Source: Stenotrophomonas maltophilia
GTDB lineage: Bacteria > Pseudomonadota > Gammaproteobacteria > Xanthomonadales > Xanthomonadaceae
Length of the DNA stretch: 37,854 nucleotides
Assembly: GCF_013464485.1 (NCBI RefSeq)
Contig: NZ_RAUX01000001.1
Location: 195,497-233,350 of the forward strand
Direction: 5' to 3'
Part shown: positions 1 through 8,650 of the stretch, piece after piece
Layout of the letters: each line of letters starts with the position of its first letter
Numbering within the stretch: the first letter of the stretch is position 1
Position numbers and translations under genes: made by a program
The notes under the pieces: generated by a model
Seen by the model: the letters and a program-made list of their open reading frames with translations, nothing else
Told to the model about the DNA's origin: nothing
Databases searched by the model: none

Positions 1-22
1 TGGCTCGGCACTACAGATAGCG

Positions 23-1555
23 TTACAGGTCGAACTTGATGCCCTGGGCCAGCGGCAGCGAATCCGAGTAGTTGATGGTGTTGGTCTGGCGGCGCATGTA
101 GACCTTCCACGCATCCGAACCGGACTCGCGGCCACCGCCGGTGTCCTTCTCGCCACCGAAGGCGCCGCCGATCTCCGCACCGGACGTGCCGATGTTGATG
201 TTGGCGATGCCGCAGTCGCTGCCGGCGGCCGACAGGAACTTCTCGGCGGTCTTCAGGTTCTGGGTGAAGATCGAGGACGACAGGCCCTGCGGCACGCCGT
301 TCTGCATGTCGATGGCTTCGTCGATGCTGTCGTACGGCATCACATACAGGATCGGCGCGAAGGTCTCGTGCTGGACCACGGCGTCGCTGTTCTTCAGGCC
401 GGAGACGATGGCCGGCAGCACGAAGTTGCCGGCACGGTCGATGCGGGTGCCGCCGGTTTCGATGGTGCCGCCGGCAGCCTTGGCCTGAGCGATGGCATCG
501 AGGAACTGCTGCACGGCGCCGTCGCTGTTCAGCGGGCCCATCAGGTTGGCGGCATCGGTCGGGTCGCCGATCTTGCCTTCGACCTGCTTATAGGCCTTGA
601 CCAGCGTGGCCAGCACGTCGGCGTAGATCGAGCGGTGCACGATCAGGCGGCGGGTGGTGGTGCAACGCTGGCCGGCGGTGCCGACGGCGCCGAACACGAT
701 GCCCGGCACGGCCAGCTTCAGGTCGGCGGTTTCGTCCAGGATGATGGCGTTGTTGCCGCCCAGTTCCAGCAGGCAGCGGCCAAGGCGGCGCGCGACCTTC
801 TCGTTGACGGTGCGGCCGACCTGGGTCGAGCCGGTGAAGCTGATCAGCGGCACGCGACGGTCATCGACCATCTTTTCAGACAGCGCGGTACCGGCGTCGT
901 TGATCAGGAAGAAGATGTCCGGGAACCCCGCTTCGCGCAGGGCATCGTTGCAGATCTTCAGCGAGGCGATGGCGGTCAGCGGCGTCTTGTTGGACGGCTT
1001 CCAGATGCACACGTCGCCACAGATGGCGGCCAGGAACGAATTCCAGCTCCACACCGCGACCGGGAAGTTGAAGGCCGAGATGATGCCGACCAGGCCCAGC
1101 GGGTGGTACTGCTCGTACATGCGGTGGCCGGGGCGCTCGGAATGCATGGTGTAGCCGTACAGCATGCGGCTCTGACCCACGGCGAAGTCGGCGATGTCGA
1201 TCATCTCCTGCACTTCGCCATCGCCTTCCGGCTTGCTCTTGCCCATTTCCAGGGCGACCAGCGAACCCAGGGCGTCCTTGTGCTTGCGCAGCGCTTCGCC
1301 GCACAGGCGCACGGCTTCACCGCGGCGCGGGGCCGGCGTGGTGCGCCAGATCTTGAAGGCTTCCTGCGCGCGGGCGACGACGGTCTCGTACTCGGCCTCG
1401 GTGGTCGCGCGGACCTGCGCGATCGGCTCGCCGGTGGTCGGGTTGACCGGGGTGATCAGCTCACCGCTGGTCGCGCTCGACCACTCCCCGTTGCCCAGGT
1501 ACGTGCCAGCGTTGATCGCGTCCAGGCCAAGGGACTTGAGCAGCTCGGAAGACAT
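23..1555 (-). CDS. amaB: Antiquitin-type (ALDH7) aldehyde dehydrogenase, probable alpha-aminoadipate semialdehyde / piperideine-6-carboxylate dehydrogenase
   Basis: A 510-residue NAD(P)-dependent aldehyde dehydrogenase of full family length. The ALDH core is intact: AFNF with the oxyanion Asn near residue 163, cofactor-binding Lys186 in WKPSN, general-base Glu264 in LELGGNN, and the nucleophile Cys298 in GQRCTTTRR. The GQRCTTTRR and LELGGNNAI wording is typical of the ALDH7/antiquitin branch, whose bacterial members (AmaB, Pcd) oxidise alpha-aminoadipate semialdehyde (in equilibrium with piperideine-6-carboxylate) to alpha-aminoadipate in lysine catabolism. No signal peptide is visible, so it should be cytoplasmic. 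The ATG start at 1553-1555 has AGGAG five bases upstream. It is transcribed away from the polysaccharide cluster and seems unrelated to it; its downstream neighbours lie outside the window. The family call is firm. The substrate is inferred from subfamily resemblance. Confidence 0.87.
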   Translation of the reverse strand: MSSELLKSLGLDAINAGTYLGNGEWSSATSGELITPVNPTTGEPIAQVRATTEAEYETVVARAQEAFKIWRTTPAPRRGEAVRLCGEALRKHKDALGSLVALEMGKSKPEGDGEVQEMIDIADFAVGQSRMLYGYTMHSERPGHRMYEQYHPLGLVGIISAFNFPVAVWSWNSFLAAICGDVCIWKPSNKTPLTAIASLKICNDALREAGFPDIFFLINDAGTALSEKMVDDRRVPLISFTGSTQVGRTVNEKVARRLGRCLLELGGNNAIILDETADLKLAVPGIVFGAVGTAGQRCTTTRRLIVHRSIYADVLATLVKAYKQVEGKIGDPTDAANLMGPLNSDGAVQQFLDAIAQAKAAGGTIETGGTRIDRAGNFVLPAIVSGLKNSDAVVQHETFAPILYVMPYDSIDEAIDMQNGVPQGLSSSIFTQNLKTAEKFLSAAGSDCGIANINIGTSGAEIGGAFGGEKDTGGGRESGSDAWKVYMRRQTNTINYSDSLPLAQGIKFDL

Positions 1556-1797
1556 GCAGACTCCTGTGTTTCGTTACGTTGTTTGGCGCCATCGCGGGCA
1601 GGTGGGGGCGCGATGAACAGAACCCCCGATGGTAGCAGAGGGTGATGGTGGGGCTTTGGTGCGGTGCGGGGTGAGGCTCTGTGCGGGATCGTCAATACCT
1701 TGACGTTCCAGGCGTTGGCGCGATCACCGGCCGGTTCAGGCTTGACGCAAATCGACGCATCTTGAAGCATTGCGATACATTAAAAAATACTAATATT

Positions 1798-1803
1798 TAT
1801 AAT
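1798..1803 (+). promoter_or_regulatory. Candidate -10 element (TATAAT) upstream of the polysaccharide operon
   Basis: A perfect TATAAT sits in the AT-rich block before the GumD-like gene. No good TTGACA-like -35 lies at 16-18 bases. The nearest candidates are TTGCGA at 1770-1775 (22-base spacer) and TTGAAG at 1762-1767 (30-base spacer), both too distant. If it is used, transcription would start near 1810 and leave a leader of more than 100 bases. The region is so AT-rich that a chance match is possible. Confidence 0.35.
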
Positions 1804-1867
1804 GGCTTAGCACTCATTCGGGGTGTACGGTAACGACTTCTGTCTCAGACTTTTCCTATCTTTTGTG

Positions 1868-1883
1868 TGTGATTTCATTCACA
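1868..1883. promoter_or_regulatory. Perfect Clp/CRP-type palindrome TGTGA-N6-TCACA
   Basis: The two half-sites TGTGA (1868-1872) and TCACA (1879-1883) are exact with the canonical six-base spacer. In Xanthomonadaceae the CRP homologue Clp, whose DNA binding is inhibited by c-di-GMP, recognises this pattern and controls extracellular polysaccharide genes. The site lies 57 bases before the leader ATG at 1940. It could activate a promoter starting near 1917-1937, or repress one that starts near 1810. The sequence match is direct; the regulator is inferred. Confidence 0.65.
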
Positions 1884-1939
1884 ATGCCTCCACATTTGAT
1901 TGACGAAATCCCGACGAAGCCGTGCTGGAAGGGGAGTCC

Positions 1940-2014
1940 ATGCACGTGACGACGAATCCTTCGGCGTCGTGTCGGGCCGACAATGGAGAAGTGCTTTGCT
2001 ACATGGATCAGTAG
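1940..2014 (+). CDS. Putative 24-codon leader peptide overlapping the GumD-like start
   Basis: ATG at 1940 is preceded by a strong GGGGAG (1931-1936), the best ribosome binding site in this area, and opens a 24-codon frame ending at TAG 2012-2014. It is in a different frame from the phosphotransferase and overlaps its proposed TTG start (1996) by 19 bases. The Shine-Dalgarno of that TTG lies inside this small frame, so translation of the leader could open the site and couple the two genes. No recognisable peptide family is seen. The alternative is that a frameshift (real or a sequencing error) separates this ATG from the main gene and that it is the true N-terminus. Confidence 0.4.
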   Translation: MHVTTNPSASCRADNGEVLCYMDQ

Positions 2015-3453
2015 AAGACCTTCGCGCGGAGCGGGCCCGAACAGGTCGCCGCCGCGTCGAGGCCCGGGCCGCCCTTGAGCTGGGACTGCGCCTGGGCGAT
2101 CTGCTGGTCTTGCCGGGCATGGCCGTGCTCTCCCACATGCTGCTGAACGGAACAGGCGCGCCGGACTCCTCCCAGCGCATCGTGTTCGGTGCGGTGATCC
2201 TCAGTGCCATCCTCTGCTTCTCTGTAGCGCCGGTGTACCGCAACTGGCGGATCCGTGGCCTTCTGGCGGACCTCTGGCTGTTGCTGCTGGCCTGGTCCGG
2301 CACCTTCGCGCTGTTTTCCCTCTATGTCGTGCTGGTTGGCCTTGCCGACGCGGTGCCGTCCGCCTGGCTTGTTGGCTGGTATGTCCTCGGGTTGGGCGCC
2401 ATGTCGGCCCTGCGCGTGCTGTTGAGGGTGCAGTTGCATCGCCTGCGCTCGAGGGGCATGGATCATGAGCGCATCCTGCTGGTCGGGCTGCGGGCACCTG
2501 CCCTGAGGCTGCATCGCCTGCTGCGCGGGAAGCCGGAACTGGGGAAGGACGTGGTTGGCTATTTTGCCACTGCCGGTGATATCGCCACCCGTCGTGGTGG
2601 GGATTCCCCGCAGCGGCTGGGTGTCCTGGAAGATGTACCGAAGTACATGGATCAGCACCGGGGTGAGTTCGACCAGGTCTGGGTGTCCATGCCGATGGGG
2701 CATGCGGCCGCAATCAAGGACATGCTCAAGCAGATCGAGCGATTCCCGGTGCCGGTACGCCTGATTCCGGATACCACGGGGCTGGGGGCGTTGAATCCCG
2801 GCGTGCACCAGGTGGGTGACGTGCCGATGATCGGCGTGCGCCAGGGCCTGGTGGATCATCGCTTCCGCCTGTTCAAGCGGGTTGAGGACATCGTTGTGGC
2901 AGGCATTGCGGTGATCCTTCTGGCGCCGCTGTTTGCCCTGCTGGCGATTGGCGTGAAGCTGAGTTCGCCGGGCCCTGTGCTGTTCCGCCAGAAGCGCCAT
3001 GGGCTGGGCGGCAAGGAATTCTGGATGCTGAAGTTCCGCTCCATGCGCGTGCATGCAGAGGGCACCGGGCAGATCACCCAGGCGACGCGCGGTGATCCGC
3101 GGGTGACCCGGTTCGGCGCCTTCCTGCGTCGCAGCAGCCTGGATGAGTTGCCGCAGTTCTTCAATGTGCTGGGCGGGAACATGTCGGTGGTGGGGCCGCG
3201 GCCGCATGCGATCCAGCACAACGACCACTATGAGCGGGTAATCGAGCGTTACATGCACCGGCACTACGTCAAGCCTGGCATCACCGGCTGGGCGCAGGTG
3301 CATGGGTTGCGTGGCGAGACGCCGGAGCTGCGCTCGATGAAGAAGCGCGTTCAGTACGACATCGACTACATCCGGCGATGGAGCCCGACGCTGGATGTGC
3401 GGATCATCGTGCTGACCGCGCTGAAAGTGCTGGGGCAGAAGTCGGCCTATTAA
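1996..3453 (+). CDS. gumD: GumD-like undecaprenyl-phosphate glucose phosphotransferase (initiating enzyme)
   Basis: A polyprenyl-phosphate hexose-1-phosphate transferase that starts the repeat unit by moving a sugar phosphate, probably glucose-1-P from UDP-glucose, onto undecaprenyl phosphate at the inner membrane. N-terminal membrane segments and a CoA-binding-like middle domain precede the Bac_transf domain (about residues 290-480), which carries SSPGPVLFRQKRHG, KFRSMR, DELPQFFNVLGG and SVVGPRPH. It ends in VLGQKSAY, very like Xanthomonas GumD. The frame is open back to TTG 1900. I chose TTG 1996 because GGAGAA lies five bases upstream and it gives 485 residues, with an N-terminus matching GumD length (about 484). 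It is the first enzyme of the operon. The family is certain; glucose is inferred from the GumD likeness. Confidence 0.85.
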   Translation: MLHGSVEDLRAERARTGRRRVEARAALELGLRLGDLLVLPGMAVLSHMLLNGTGAPDSSQRIVFGAVILSAILCFSVAPVYRNWRIRGLLADLWLLLLAWSGTFALFSLYVVLVGLADAVPSAWLVGWYVLGLGAMSALRVLLRVQLHRLRSRGMDHERILLVGLRAPALRLHRLLRGKPELGKDVVGYFATAGDIATRRGGDSPQRLGVLEDVPKYMDQHRGEFDQVWVSMPMGHAAAIKDMLKQIERFPVPVRLIPDTTGLGALNPGVHQVGDVPMIGVRQGLVDHRFRLFKRVEDIVVAGIAVILLAPLFALLAIGVKLSSPGPVLFRQKRHGLGGKEFWMLKFRSMRVHAEGTGQITQATRGDPRVTRFGAFLRRSSLDELPQFFNVLGGNMSVVGPRPHAIQHNDHYERVIERYMHRHYVKPGITGWAQVHGLRGETPELRSMKKRVQYDIDYIRRWSPTLDVRIIVLTALKVLGQKSAY

Positions 3454-3606
3454 GGCAGCTTGATCCTGGAACTGCGACGTAATCCCATGAATCTGTTGGC
3501 GATTTCATCGCCTGTAATGCGCGTGTAAGGTATGCTGTGCGGCTGCTGCCGTTCCAGGTTGTTTCTGGTTGCGTGCGCCGCAAGGAATGCCACAGGATCC
3601 AGATCA

Positions 3607-4041
3607 GTGTTCAAGAACGTTCTTTTTGTATGTGTGGGCAACATCTGCCGCAGCCCTTCAGCGGAGGTCATGCTGAGAGAGGCTGTCTCTGGCAAGGGCA
3701 TCCAGGTGTCTTCGGCTGGGCTTGGTGCGCTGGTTGGTCACGGTATTGATGCCACCGCGCAGGAGCTGCTGGTGGAGCAGGGGCTGGATGGCCTGGCCCA
3801 CCGTGCCCGCCAGATCGATGACGCCATTCTCGGCGCGGCGGATCTGGTGCTGACCATGGAGCGGAAGCACGTTCGCCGCATTGCCGAGATCGCCCCCCAG
3901 GCATCCGGCAAGACCTTCCTGCTGGGCAAATGGCAGCAGGATCGGGAAATTCCTGATCCTTATCGCCAGCAGCGCCCGGCGTTCGAGCATGTTTACAAGT
4001 TGATGGCCGAGGGCGTGGAGAGTTGGGCGCGGCACGTCTAG
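3607..4041 (+). CDS. wzb: Low-molecular-weight protein-tyrosine phosphatase (Wzb type)
   Basis: A cytoplasmic LMW tyrosine phosphatase of 144 residues, the usual length. The catalytic P-loop is Cys9-V-G-N-I-C-Arg15-S, and the general-acid loop has Asp117 in IPDPY. In Wzx/Wzy systems Wzb removes phosphates from the tyrosine cluster of Wzc, and cycling of that phosphorylation is needed for polymer assembly. The immediately following gene is wzc, which supports the role. The frame is open back to 3532, but GTG 3607 is the better start: it has AGGA nine bases upstream and puts the P-loop at the usual distance from the N-terminus. The upstream extension is cysteine-rich and unlike the family. Confidence 0.92.
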   Translation: MFKNVLFVCVGNICRSPSAEVMLREAVSGKGIQVSSAGLGALVGHGIDATAQELLVEQGLDGLAHRARQIDDAILGAADLVLTMERKHVRRIAEIAPQASGKTFLLGKWQQDREIPDPYRQQRPAFEHVYKLMAEGVESWARHV

Positions 4042-4099
4042 TGCGTGTCGCATCACTCTTTCCCGCCGCTCGTAACCTTGATTCGAAGAGTTCTTATAG

Positions 4100-6310
4100 A
4101 TGACCACCGACACCCGTAGTCCAGTACAGGACGATAGCGATGAGATCGACCTGCGGCAGCTGCTTGGAACGCTGATTGACCATAAGTGGTGGATCGCGGG
4201 GATCACCGGAGCCTTCCTGGTTGCCGCGGCAGCGTATGCGCTGCTGGCAACACCGGTCTATCGGGCCGATGCGATCGTGCAGGTGGAATCCAAGGTGCCC
4301 AGCCTTCCGGGTCTGTCGGATCTCAGTCAATCGCTGGGGATCGGAACCGGGTCGGCCGAGGCGACCACGGAGATCGCGCTGATCACGTCCCGAGCTGTTG
4401 TGGGAAGTGCGGTCAACGCGATGAGGCTCGATATCGAGGTTGAGCCGAACCGCTTCCCGGTTCTCGGTGGCTATTTCGCGCGCAAGGCCGAGCGTTCTGC
4501 GCCGGATGCGCTGGCGGACGTGCGCTTCGGCATGAGCCGGTTCGGTTGGGGTGGCGAGAAGCTGGATGTGTTCCAGCTGGATGTGCCGCGGAGCCTGATT
4601 GCGCAGCCGCTGACCCTGATTGTCGGTGACAACAGCAGTTACGAGCTGTTTGATGAAGACGAGAACCTGCTGGTGAAGGGGAGTGTGGGCAAGGTTGCCT
4701 CCGGAAAGGGGGTCACCATGCAGGTCGCCGAGATTCGTGCCCACCCGGGAATGCGCTTCCAGATCGTACGTCAGCGCCACCTTTCTGTTGTCAACGAACT
4801 GCAGAAGAAGGTCTCGGTCAGCGAATCCGGCAAGGACTCTGGCATCCTGACGCTGGCTTACGAGAACTCGGATCCGGATGTCGCGCAGAATTTCCTGCAG
4901 CAGGTCGCCCAGGCCTACGTCCGGCAGAATGTTGAGCGGAACTCTGCCGAAGCCTCTGCCCAGTTGACCTTCGTCAAAGAGCAGCTCCCGAATGTGCGCA
5001 ATCAGGTTGACGCTGCGCAGAAGGCGCTGAGCGCATATCAGACCCGCGCCAACTCGGTGGATCTGACCCTGCAGACCAAGGGGCTGCTGGATCAGGAGGT
5101 TGCGGTTGAAACCAGCATCCAGCAGCTGCGGTTGCAGCAGGCTGAGATGGATCGCAAGTTCACTCGCGATCACCCGGCATACCAGGCGCTGATGCGCCAG
5201 ATCGGGGATCTTGAGGCGCGCAAGAATGGGTTCCAGGGGCAGGTGAAGCAACTGCCGGAAGCTCAACAGGAACTTCTGCGCCTGAGCCGCGACCTGCAGG
5301 TCAGCAACGAGATGTACACCGCAATGCTGAATCAGGCGCAGCAGCTGGATGTCGCGCGTGCCGGCACGGTTGGCAATGTGCGGATCGTGGATGCTGCCGA
5401 AGTGGATGCAACCAATCCGGTGAAGCCGCGCAAGGGCTTGATCGTGCTGGTGGGCACATTGCTGGGTGCGTTCCTGTCGATTGGCCTGGTGCTGCTGCGA
5501 CAGTTGTTGAATCGCGGTGTGGAGGATCCGTCGCAGATCGAAGAAATCGGCCTGCCGGTTTACGCATCGATTCCGGTCAGCCCGGGTCAGCAGTCCGATT
5601 CGGTGCGCGGCAAGTTCCGCGCCGACGGCAAGCTGCATCTGCTGGCGGTGAAGGATCCGGCGGACCTGGCAGTGGAGGCGGTGCGCAGCCTGCGGACCAG
5701 TCTGCACTTTGCACGCCTGGAGGCGAAGAACAATATCGTTCTGATTTCCGGTTCCAGTCCGAACGCGGGCAAGACATTCGTCTCGTCCAATCTGGCAGCT
5801 GTGATCGCGCAGGCGGGTCAGCGCGTGCTGATCATCGACGCCGACATGCGCAAGGGTACGCTGCACAAGGCACTGGGGGCGACCCAGACGCCGGGCCTGT
5901 CCGACGTGCTGGTCGGCAAAGCGACACTGGAAACCGCGATCCGTACCGTGCCGGGCCTCGACAGCCTCAGCTTCATCTCGCGCGGCGATGTGCCGCCGAA
6001 TCCTTCGGAGCTGCTGATGCACCGCAACTTCACGGAGTTGCTGGAAACGGTGGAGAAGCAATTCGATCTCGTCATCATCGATACGCCCCCGATTCTCGCG
6101 GTCACCGATGCGGCGATCATCGCCCATCACGCAGGCACCTGTCTGTTGGTTGCGCGCTTCGGCCTGAATCAGCCCAAGGAGCTGGCACTTGCGCGCAAGC
6201 GCTTCGAGCAGAACAACGTGCAGCTGAAGGGGGCGATCTTCAATGCCGTCGAGCGTCGTGCGACCGGCTATTACAGCTACGGGTATTACGAATACAAGTC
6301 GACCCGGTAA
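4100..6310 (+). CDS. wzc: Wzc-type polysaccharide co-polymerase and bacterial tyrosine autokinase
   Basis: A full-length 736-residue inner-membrane co-polymerase fused to a BY-kinase. Membrane segments lie near residues 31-51 and 445-465 and flank a periplasmic Wzz-like domain rich in predicted coiled coil (about 250-400). The cytoplasmic kinase has Walker A GSSPNAGKT (551-559, Lys558), Walker A' with IIDADMRKG (Asp580/582) and Walker B LVIIDTPP (Asp661). The C-terminus is a tyrosine cluster of six Tyr between 724 and 732, the autophosphorylation tail. Wzc regulates chain length and contacts the outer-membrane channel Wza, which is encoded here in the convergent operon (19138-20244). Its phosphatase lies just upstream. 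Confidence 0.95.
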   Translation: MTTDTRSPVQDDSDEIDLRQLLGTLIDHKWWIAGITGAFLVAAAAYALLATPVYRADAIVQVESKVPSLPGLSDLSQSLGIGTGSAEATTEIALITSRAVVGSAVNAMRLDIEVEPNRFPVLGGYFARKAERSAPDALADVRFGMSRFGWGGEKLDVFQLDVPRSLIAQPLTLIVGDNSSYELFDEDENLLVKGSVGKVASGKGVTMQVAEIRAHPGMRFQIVRQRHLSVVNELQKKVSVSESGKDSGILTLAYENSDPDVAQNFLQQVAQAYVRQNVERNSAEASAQLTFVKEQLPNVRNQVDAAQKALSAYQTRANSVDLTLQTKGLLDQEVAVETSIQQLRLQQAEMDRKFTRDHPAYQALMRQIGDLEARKNGFQGQVKQLPEAQQELLRLSRDLQVSNEMYTAMLNQAQQLDVARAGTVGNVRIVDAAEVDATNPVKPRKGLIVLVGTLLGAFLSIGLVLLRQLLNRGVEDPSQIEEIGLPVYASIPVSPGQQSDSVRGKFRADGKLHLLAVKDPADLAVEAVRSLRTSLHFARLEAKNNIVLISGSSPNAGKTFVSSNLAAVIAQAGQRVLIIDADMRKGTLHKALGATQTPGLSDVLVGKATLETAIRTVPGLDSLSFISRGDVPPNPSELLMHRNFTELLETVEKQFDLVIIDTPPILAVTDAAIIAHHAGTCLLVARFGLNQPKELALARKRFEQNNVQLKGAIFNAVERRATGYYSYGYYEYKSTR

Positions 6311-6321
6311 CGGGGAAACGC

Positions 6322-6347
6322 GGCAGAGCACCATCGGGTGCCCTGCC
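6322..6347 (+). other. Hairpin in the wzc-epimerase gap
   Basis: GGCAG-A-GCACC and GGTGC-C-CTGCC form an 11-bp stem with one A/C mismatch and an ATCG tetraloop, 12 bases after the wzc stop. No U-run follows, so it is not a clear intrinsic terminator. It could be an RNA processing or stability element between the regulatory genes and the biosynthetic genes. Confidence 0.35.
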
Positions 6348-6416
6348 TGACACGGAAGTCACGGCTGCTGCAGAACGCGGGACCGCGACGCACTTCAAGA
6401 AACAGCGGAGATATGC

Positions 6417-7550
6417 ATGAAAGTACTGATTACGGGTGGTGCGGGGTTCATTGGCAGTGCGCTGGCACGCGCGCTGGTCGCTCGTGGCGACCAGGTGACG
6501 GTTCTGGACAACCTTTCGCCCCAGATCCACGGTGACAGCCCGGAAGGTTCGGCGCTGCTGGCTTCGCTGCCGCCCGAGGCCGTGGTAGTCAAGGGCGACG
6601 TGCGCCTGCGCGAGGATTGGCTGAAAGTGCTTCCCGGCCAGGACGTTGTCGTCCACCTGGCAGCTGAAACGGGAACCGGCCAGTCCATGTACGAAATTGA
6701 CCGCTATGTTGATGTCAACGTGCGCGGTACTTCGCTGTTCCTCGACCTGATCGGCAACAAGGTGCAGGGCTGCGAGTCGGTCAAGCGGGTCGTTGTCGCG
6801 TCTTCGCGCTCGATCTACGGCGAAGGCAAGTACAAGGGTGCCAGCGGCCCGGTCTATCCGGGGGCGCGCGTCGACGTGGACCTGCAGAAGGGCATCTTCG
6901 AATGCCGCGATCCGGCGACGGGCGATCTGGTGGAGCCGCTGCCCACCGACGAAGAATCCCGCATTCACCCGAGCTCGATCTATGGCATCACCAAGCAGGT
7001 GCAGGAACAGCTGGTGCTGGTGGGGGCCGCCGCCATTGGCATCCAGGGTATCGCCCTGCGCTATCAGAACGTCTACGGCCCGGGTCAGTCACTGAAGAAC
7101 CCCTACACCGGCATCCTGTCGATCTTCTCCACCCTGCTGTTGCAGGGCAAGGGCGTCAACATCTTCGAGGATGGCAAGGAGACCCGCGATTTCGTCTTCA
7201 TTGACGACGTGGTGGCGGCAACTGTTTCAGCCATCGATGCGGATGTCAGTGGCCAGGCCTTCAATGTGGGCACCGGCGAAGCGACCGATGTCATCACCGT
7301 CGCAAGCGCGTTGAAGGACGCGTATGGCAAGGGTGGAGAAATCAGCATCTCCGGCAACTACCGCATTGGTGACATCAGGCATAACTTCGCCGATCTCAGC
7401 CGCGCTGAGGCTGCTCTTGGCTATCGCCCGCGCGTCACCTTTGCCGAAGGCGTGAAGCGCTTTGCCGCCTGGGTACTGACCCAGCAGATCGAAGACTCCG
7501 GTTACCAGCGGTCGGTGGATGAGATGCGCGCGAAGGGCCTGCTCAAGTGA
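6417..7550 (+). CDS. NAD-dependent sugar epimerase/dehydratase (SDR family), possibly dTDP-L-rhamnose 4-epimerase type
   Basis: A 377-residue extended short-chain dehydrogenase acting on a nucleotide sugar in the cytoplasm. The N-terminal Rossmann motif is GGAGFIG (7-13), the catalytic Ser region is ASSRSIYG (about 128-134), and the catalytic pair is Tyr189 and Lys193 in YGITK. The segment around AAETGTGQSMYEIDRYV and the roughly 40-residue insert before the Tyr are typical of the branch that includes dTDP-L-rhamnose 4-epimerase (WbiB/Tll) and related UDP-sugar 4-epimerases. It probably supplies a special sugar donor for the repeat unit. The substrate cannot be fixed from sequence. It overlaps the next gene by four bases, so the two are translationally coupled. 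Confidence 0.82.
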   Translation: MKVLITGGAGFIGSALARALVARGDQVTVLDNLSPQIHGDSPEGSALLASLPPEAVVVKGDVRLREDWLKVLPGQDVVVHLAAETGTGQSMYEIDRYVDVNVRGTSLFLDLIGNKVQGCESVKRVVVASSRSIYGEGKYKGASGPVYPGARVDVDLQKGIFECRDPATGDLVEPLPTDEESRIHPSSIYGITKQVQEQLVLVGAAAIGIQGIALRYQNVYGPGQSLKNPYTGILSIFSTLLLQGKGVNIFEDGKETRDFVFIDDVVAATVSAIDADVSGQAFNVGTGEATDVITVASALKDAYGKGGEISISGNYRIGDIRHNFADLSRAEAALGYRPRVTFAEGVKRFAAWVLTQQIEDSGYQRSVDEMRAKGLLK

Positions 7551-8581
7551 AGATTGATGGGCGATCGGACGGGCAGGTTGTGAGCGAATCCCTGAAGGGG
7601 AAGCGTGTGCTCTTCATCGCCCCTATGTTCTTCGGCTATGAGAAGCTGATCAAAGGCGAGCTTGAGGAGTTGGGGGCCGTTGTCGATTACTTCAGCGACA
7701 GGCCGGGCGCGGATTTCCTGACCAAGGCCCTTATCCGTGTGGACCGCCGCTTTCTCGCAAGAAAGATCGAGCGGTACTACGGCGACATCATCGAGCAGAC
7801 CCGCGGCCGCGATTATGATCTTGTTCTGATCATCCGCGCAGAGGCCGTGTCCGGCAGCATCCTCGACCGGCTTCGCAGCATCCACTCGCGTGCGAAGTTT
7901 GTGTTGTACCTGTGGGATTCGATGCACTACAACCCGAACGCACGCAAGGTGCTGGGCAAGTTCGATGCGGTGCTGTCCTTCGACCGCGCAGACGTCGATG
8001 CCAATCCGCAGATGCAGTTCCTGCCGTTGTTCTATGGCAGGGAGTTCGAGCGTGCAGCCAACTGGACCGGTGGCTTCAAGTACGACGCATGCTTCATCGG
8101 CACCATCCATACAGACCGTTACAAGGTGCTTGAGCAGATCATCGAACAGCTCGAGAAGGATGGAATGACGGTGTTCGTCTACTGCTATTACCCGTCACGC
8201 ATGCTTTTCAGGCTGCGCTCCCTGTTCGATACGGGCTTCCGCCGGTTCGCCAGGAAGTACGTTGATTTCAAGGGTATGCCGCTTCCAGAAGTGGTTGATC
8301 GCATCGCCGAGAGCCGTGCTGTGATTGACGTGAACAGGCCCGGTCAGCTGGGCCTGACGATGCGGACGATTGAGGCAATCGGCGCCCAGCGCCTGCTGGT
8401 GACGACGAATGAGGATATCGTCAACTACGAGGTCTACTCCCAGAAGGGTATGTATCTGATCGACCGGCGTGAGCCGAAAGTGGCCAGGGAGTTCCTTCAG
8501 CGCGAAGGCGTCCCCCATGACGAATCGGTTCGCGTCGGACTTTCTGCCAGGAACTGGGTGCTGCGCGTTCTTGGAAACTAA
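7547..8581 (+). CDS. CgeB-like glycosyltransferase of the polysaccharide cluster
   Basis: A 344-residue soluble protein resembling the CgeB / Glyco_trans_1_2 group. The N-terminal half has KRVLFIAPMFFGYE followed by a YDLVLIIRAEAV strand. The centre carries AKFVLYLWDSMHYNP, and the C-terminal nucleotide-sugar-binding-like part has GLTMRTIEAIGAQRLLVTTN with Glu in the usual donor-contact region. The GTG start at 7547 overlaps the preceding stop (GTGA) with AAGGG upstream; an alternative GTG lies at 7580. The fold is probably GT-B. Its position in the cluster suggests that it adds one sugar of the repeat unit on the cytoplasmic side. The sugar and linkage are unknown. Confidence 0.65.
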   Translation: MKIDGRSDGQVVSESLKGKRVLFIAPMFFGYEKLIKGELEELGAVVDYFSDRPGADFLTKALIRVDRRFLARKIERYYGDIIEQTRGRDYDLVLIIRAEAVSGSILDRLRSIHSRAKFVLYLWDSMHYNPNARKVLGKFDAVLSFDRADVDANPQMQFLPLFYGREFERAANWTGGFKYDACFIGTIHTDRYKVLEQIIEQLEKDGMTVFVYCYYPSRMLFRLRSLFDTGFRRFARKYVDFKGMPLPEVVDRIAESRAVIDVNRPGQLGLTMRTIEAIGAQRLLVTTNEDIVNYEVYSQKGMYLIDRREPKVAREFLQREGVPHDESVRVGLSARNWVLRVLGN

Positions 8582-8650
8582 CCGGGCCAGGCCAATGGCC
8601 TGTCATGTCGGCCCTTCGTACGTAGGCTCTCCCAACACAAGCTATCGAGC

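Larger units (their letters stand above)
1556..1939. other. Divergent intergenic control region, AT-rich
   Basis: This stretch of about 380 bases separates the leftward aldehyde dehydrogenase from the rightward polysaccharide cluster and holds no convincing gene. From about 1770 to 1890 it is strikingly AT-rich for this genome. It contains a perfect TATAAT and a TGTGA-N6-TCACA palindrome, both listed separately. Such an AT-rich tract is also where an H-NS-like or MvaT-like silencer could bind, but that is only an inference. Confidence 0.6.

Noticed and set aside
368-1645. A 425-codon plus-strand frame opposite the aldehyde dehydrogenase
   Set aside because: The minus-strand enzyme is complete with all catalytic residues; the plus frame is low-complexity.
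4094-6334. A 746-codon open frame antisense to wzc
   Set aside because: The sense strand encodes an unmistakable Wzc; the antisense product has no family likeness.
8588-8602. A short hairpin (CAGGCC/GGCCTG) between two glycosyltransferase genes as a terminator
   Set aside because: Only six base pairs and no U-run; genes on both sides clearly belong to one operon.
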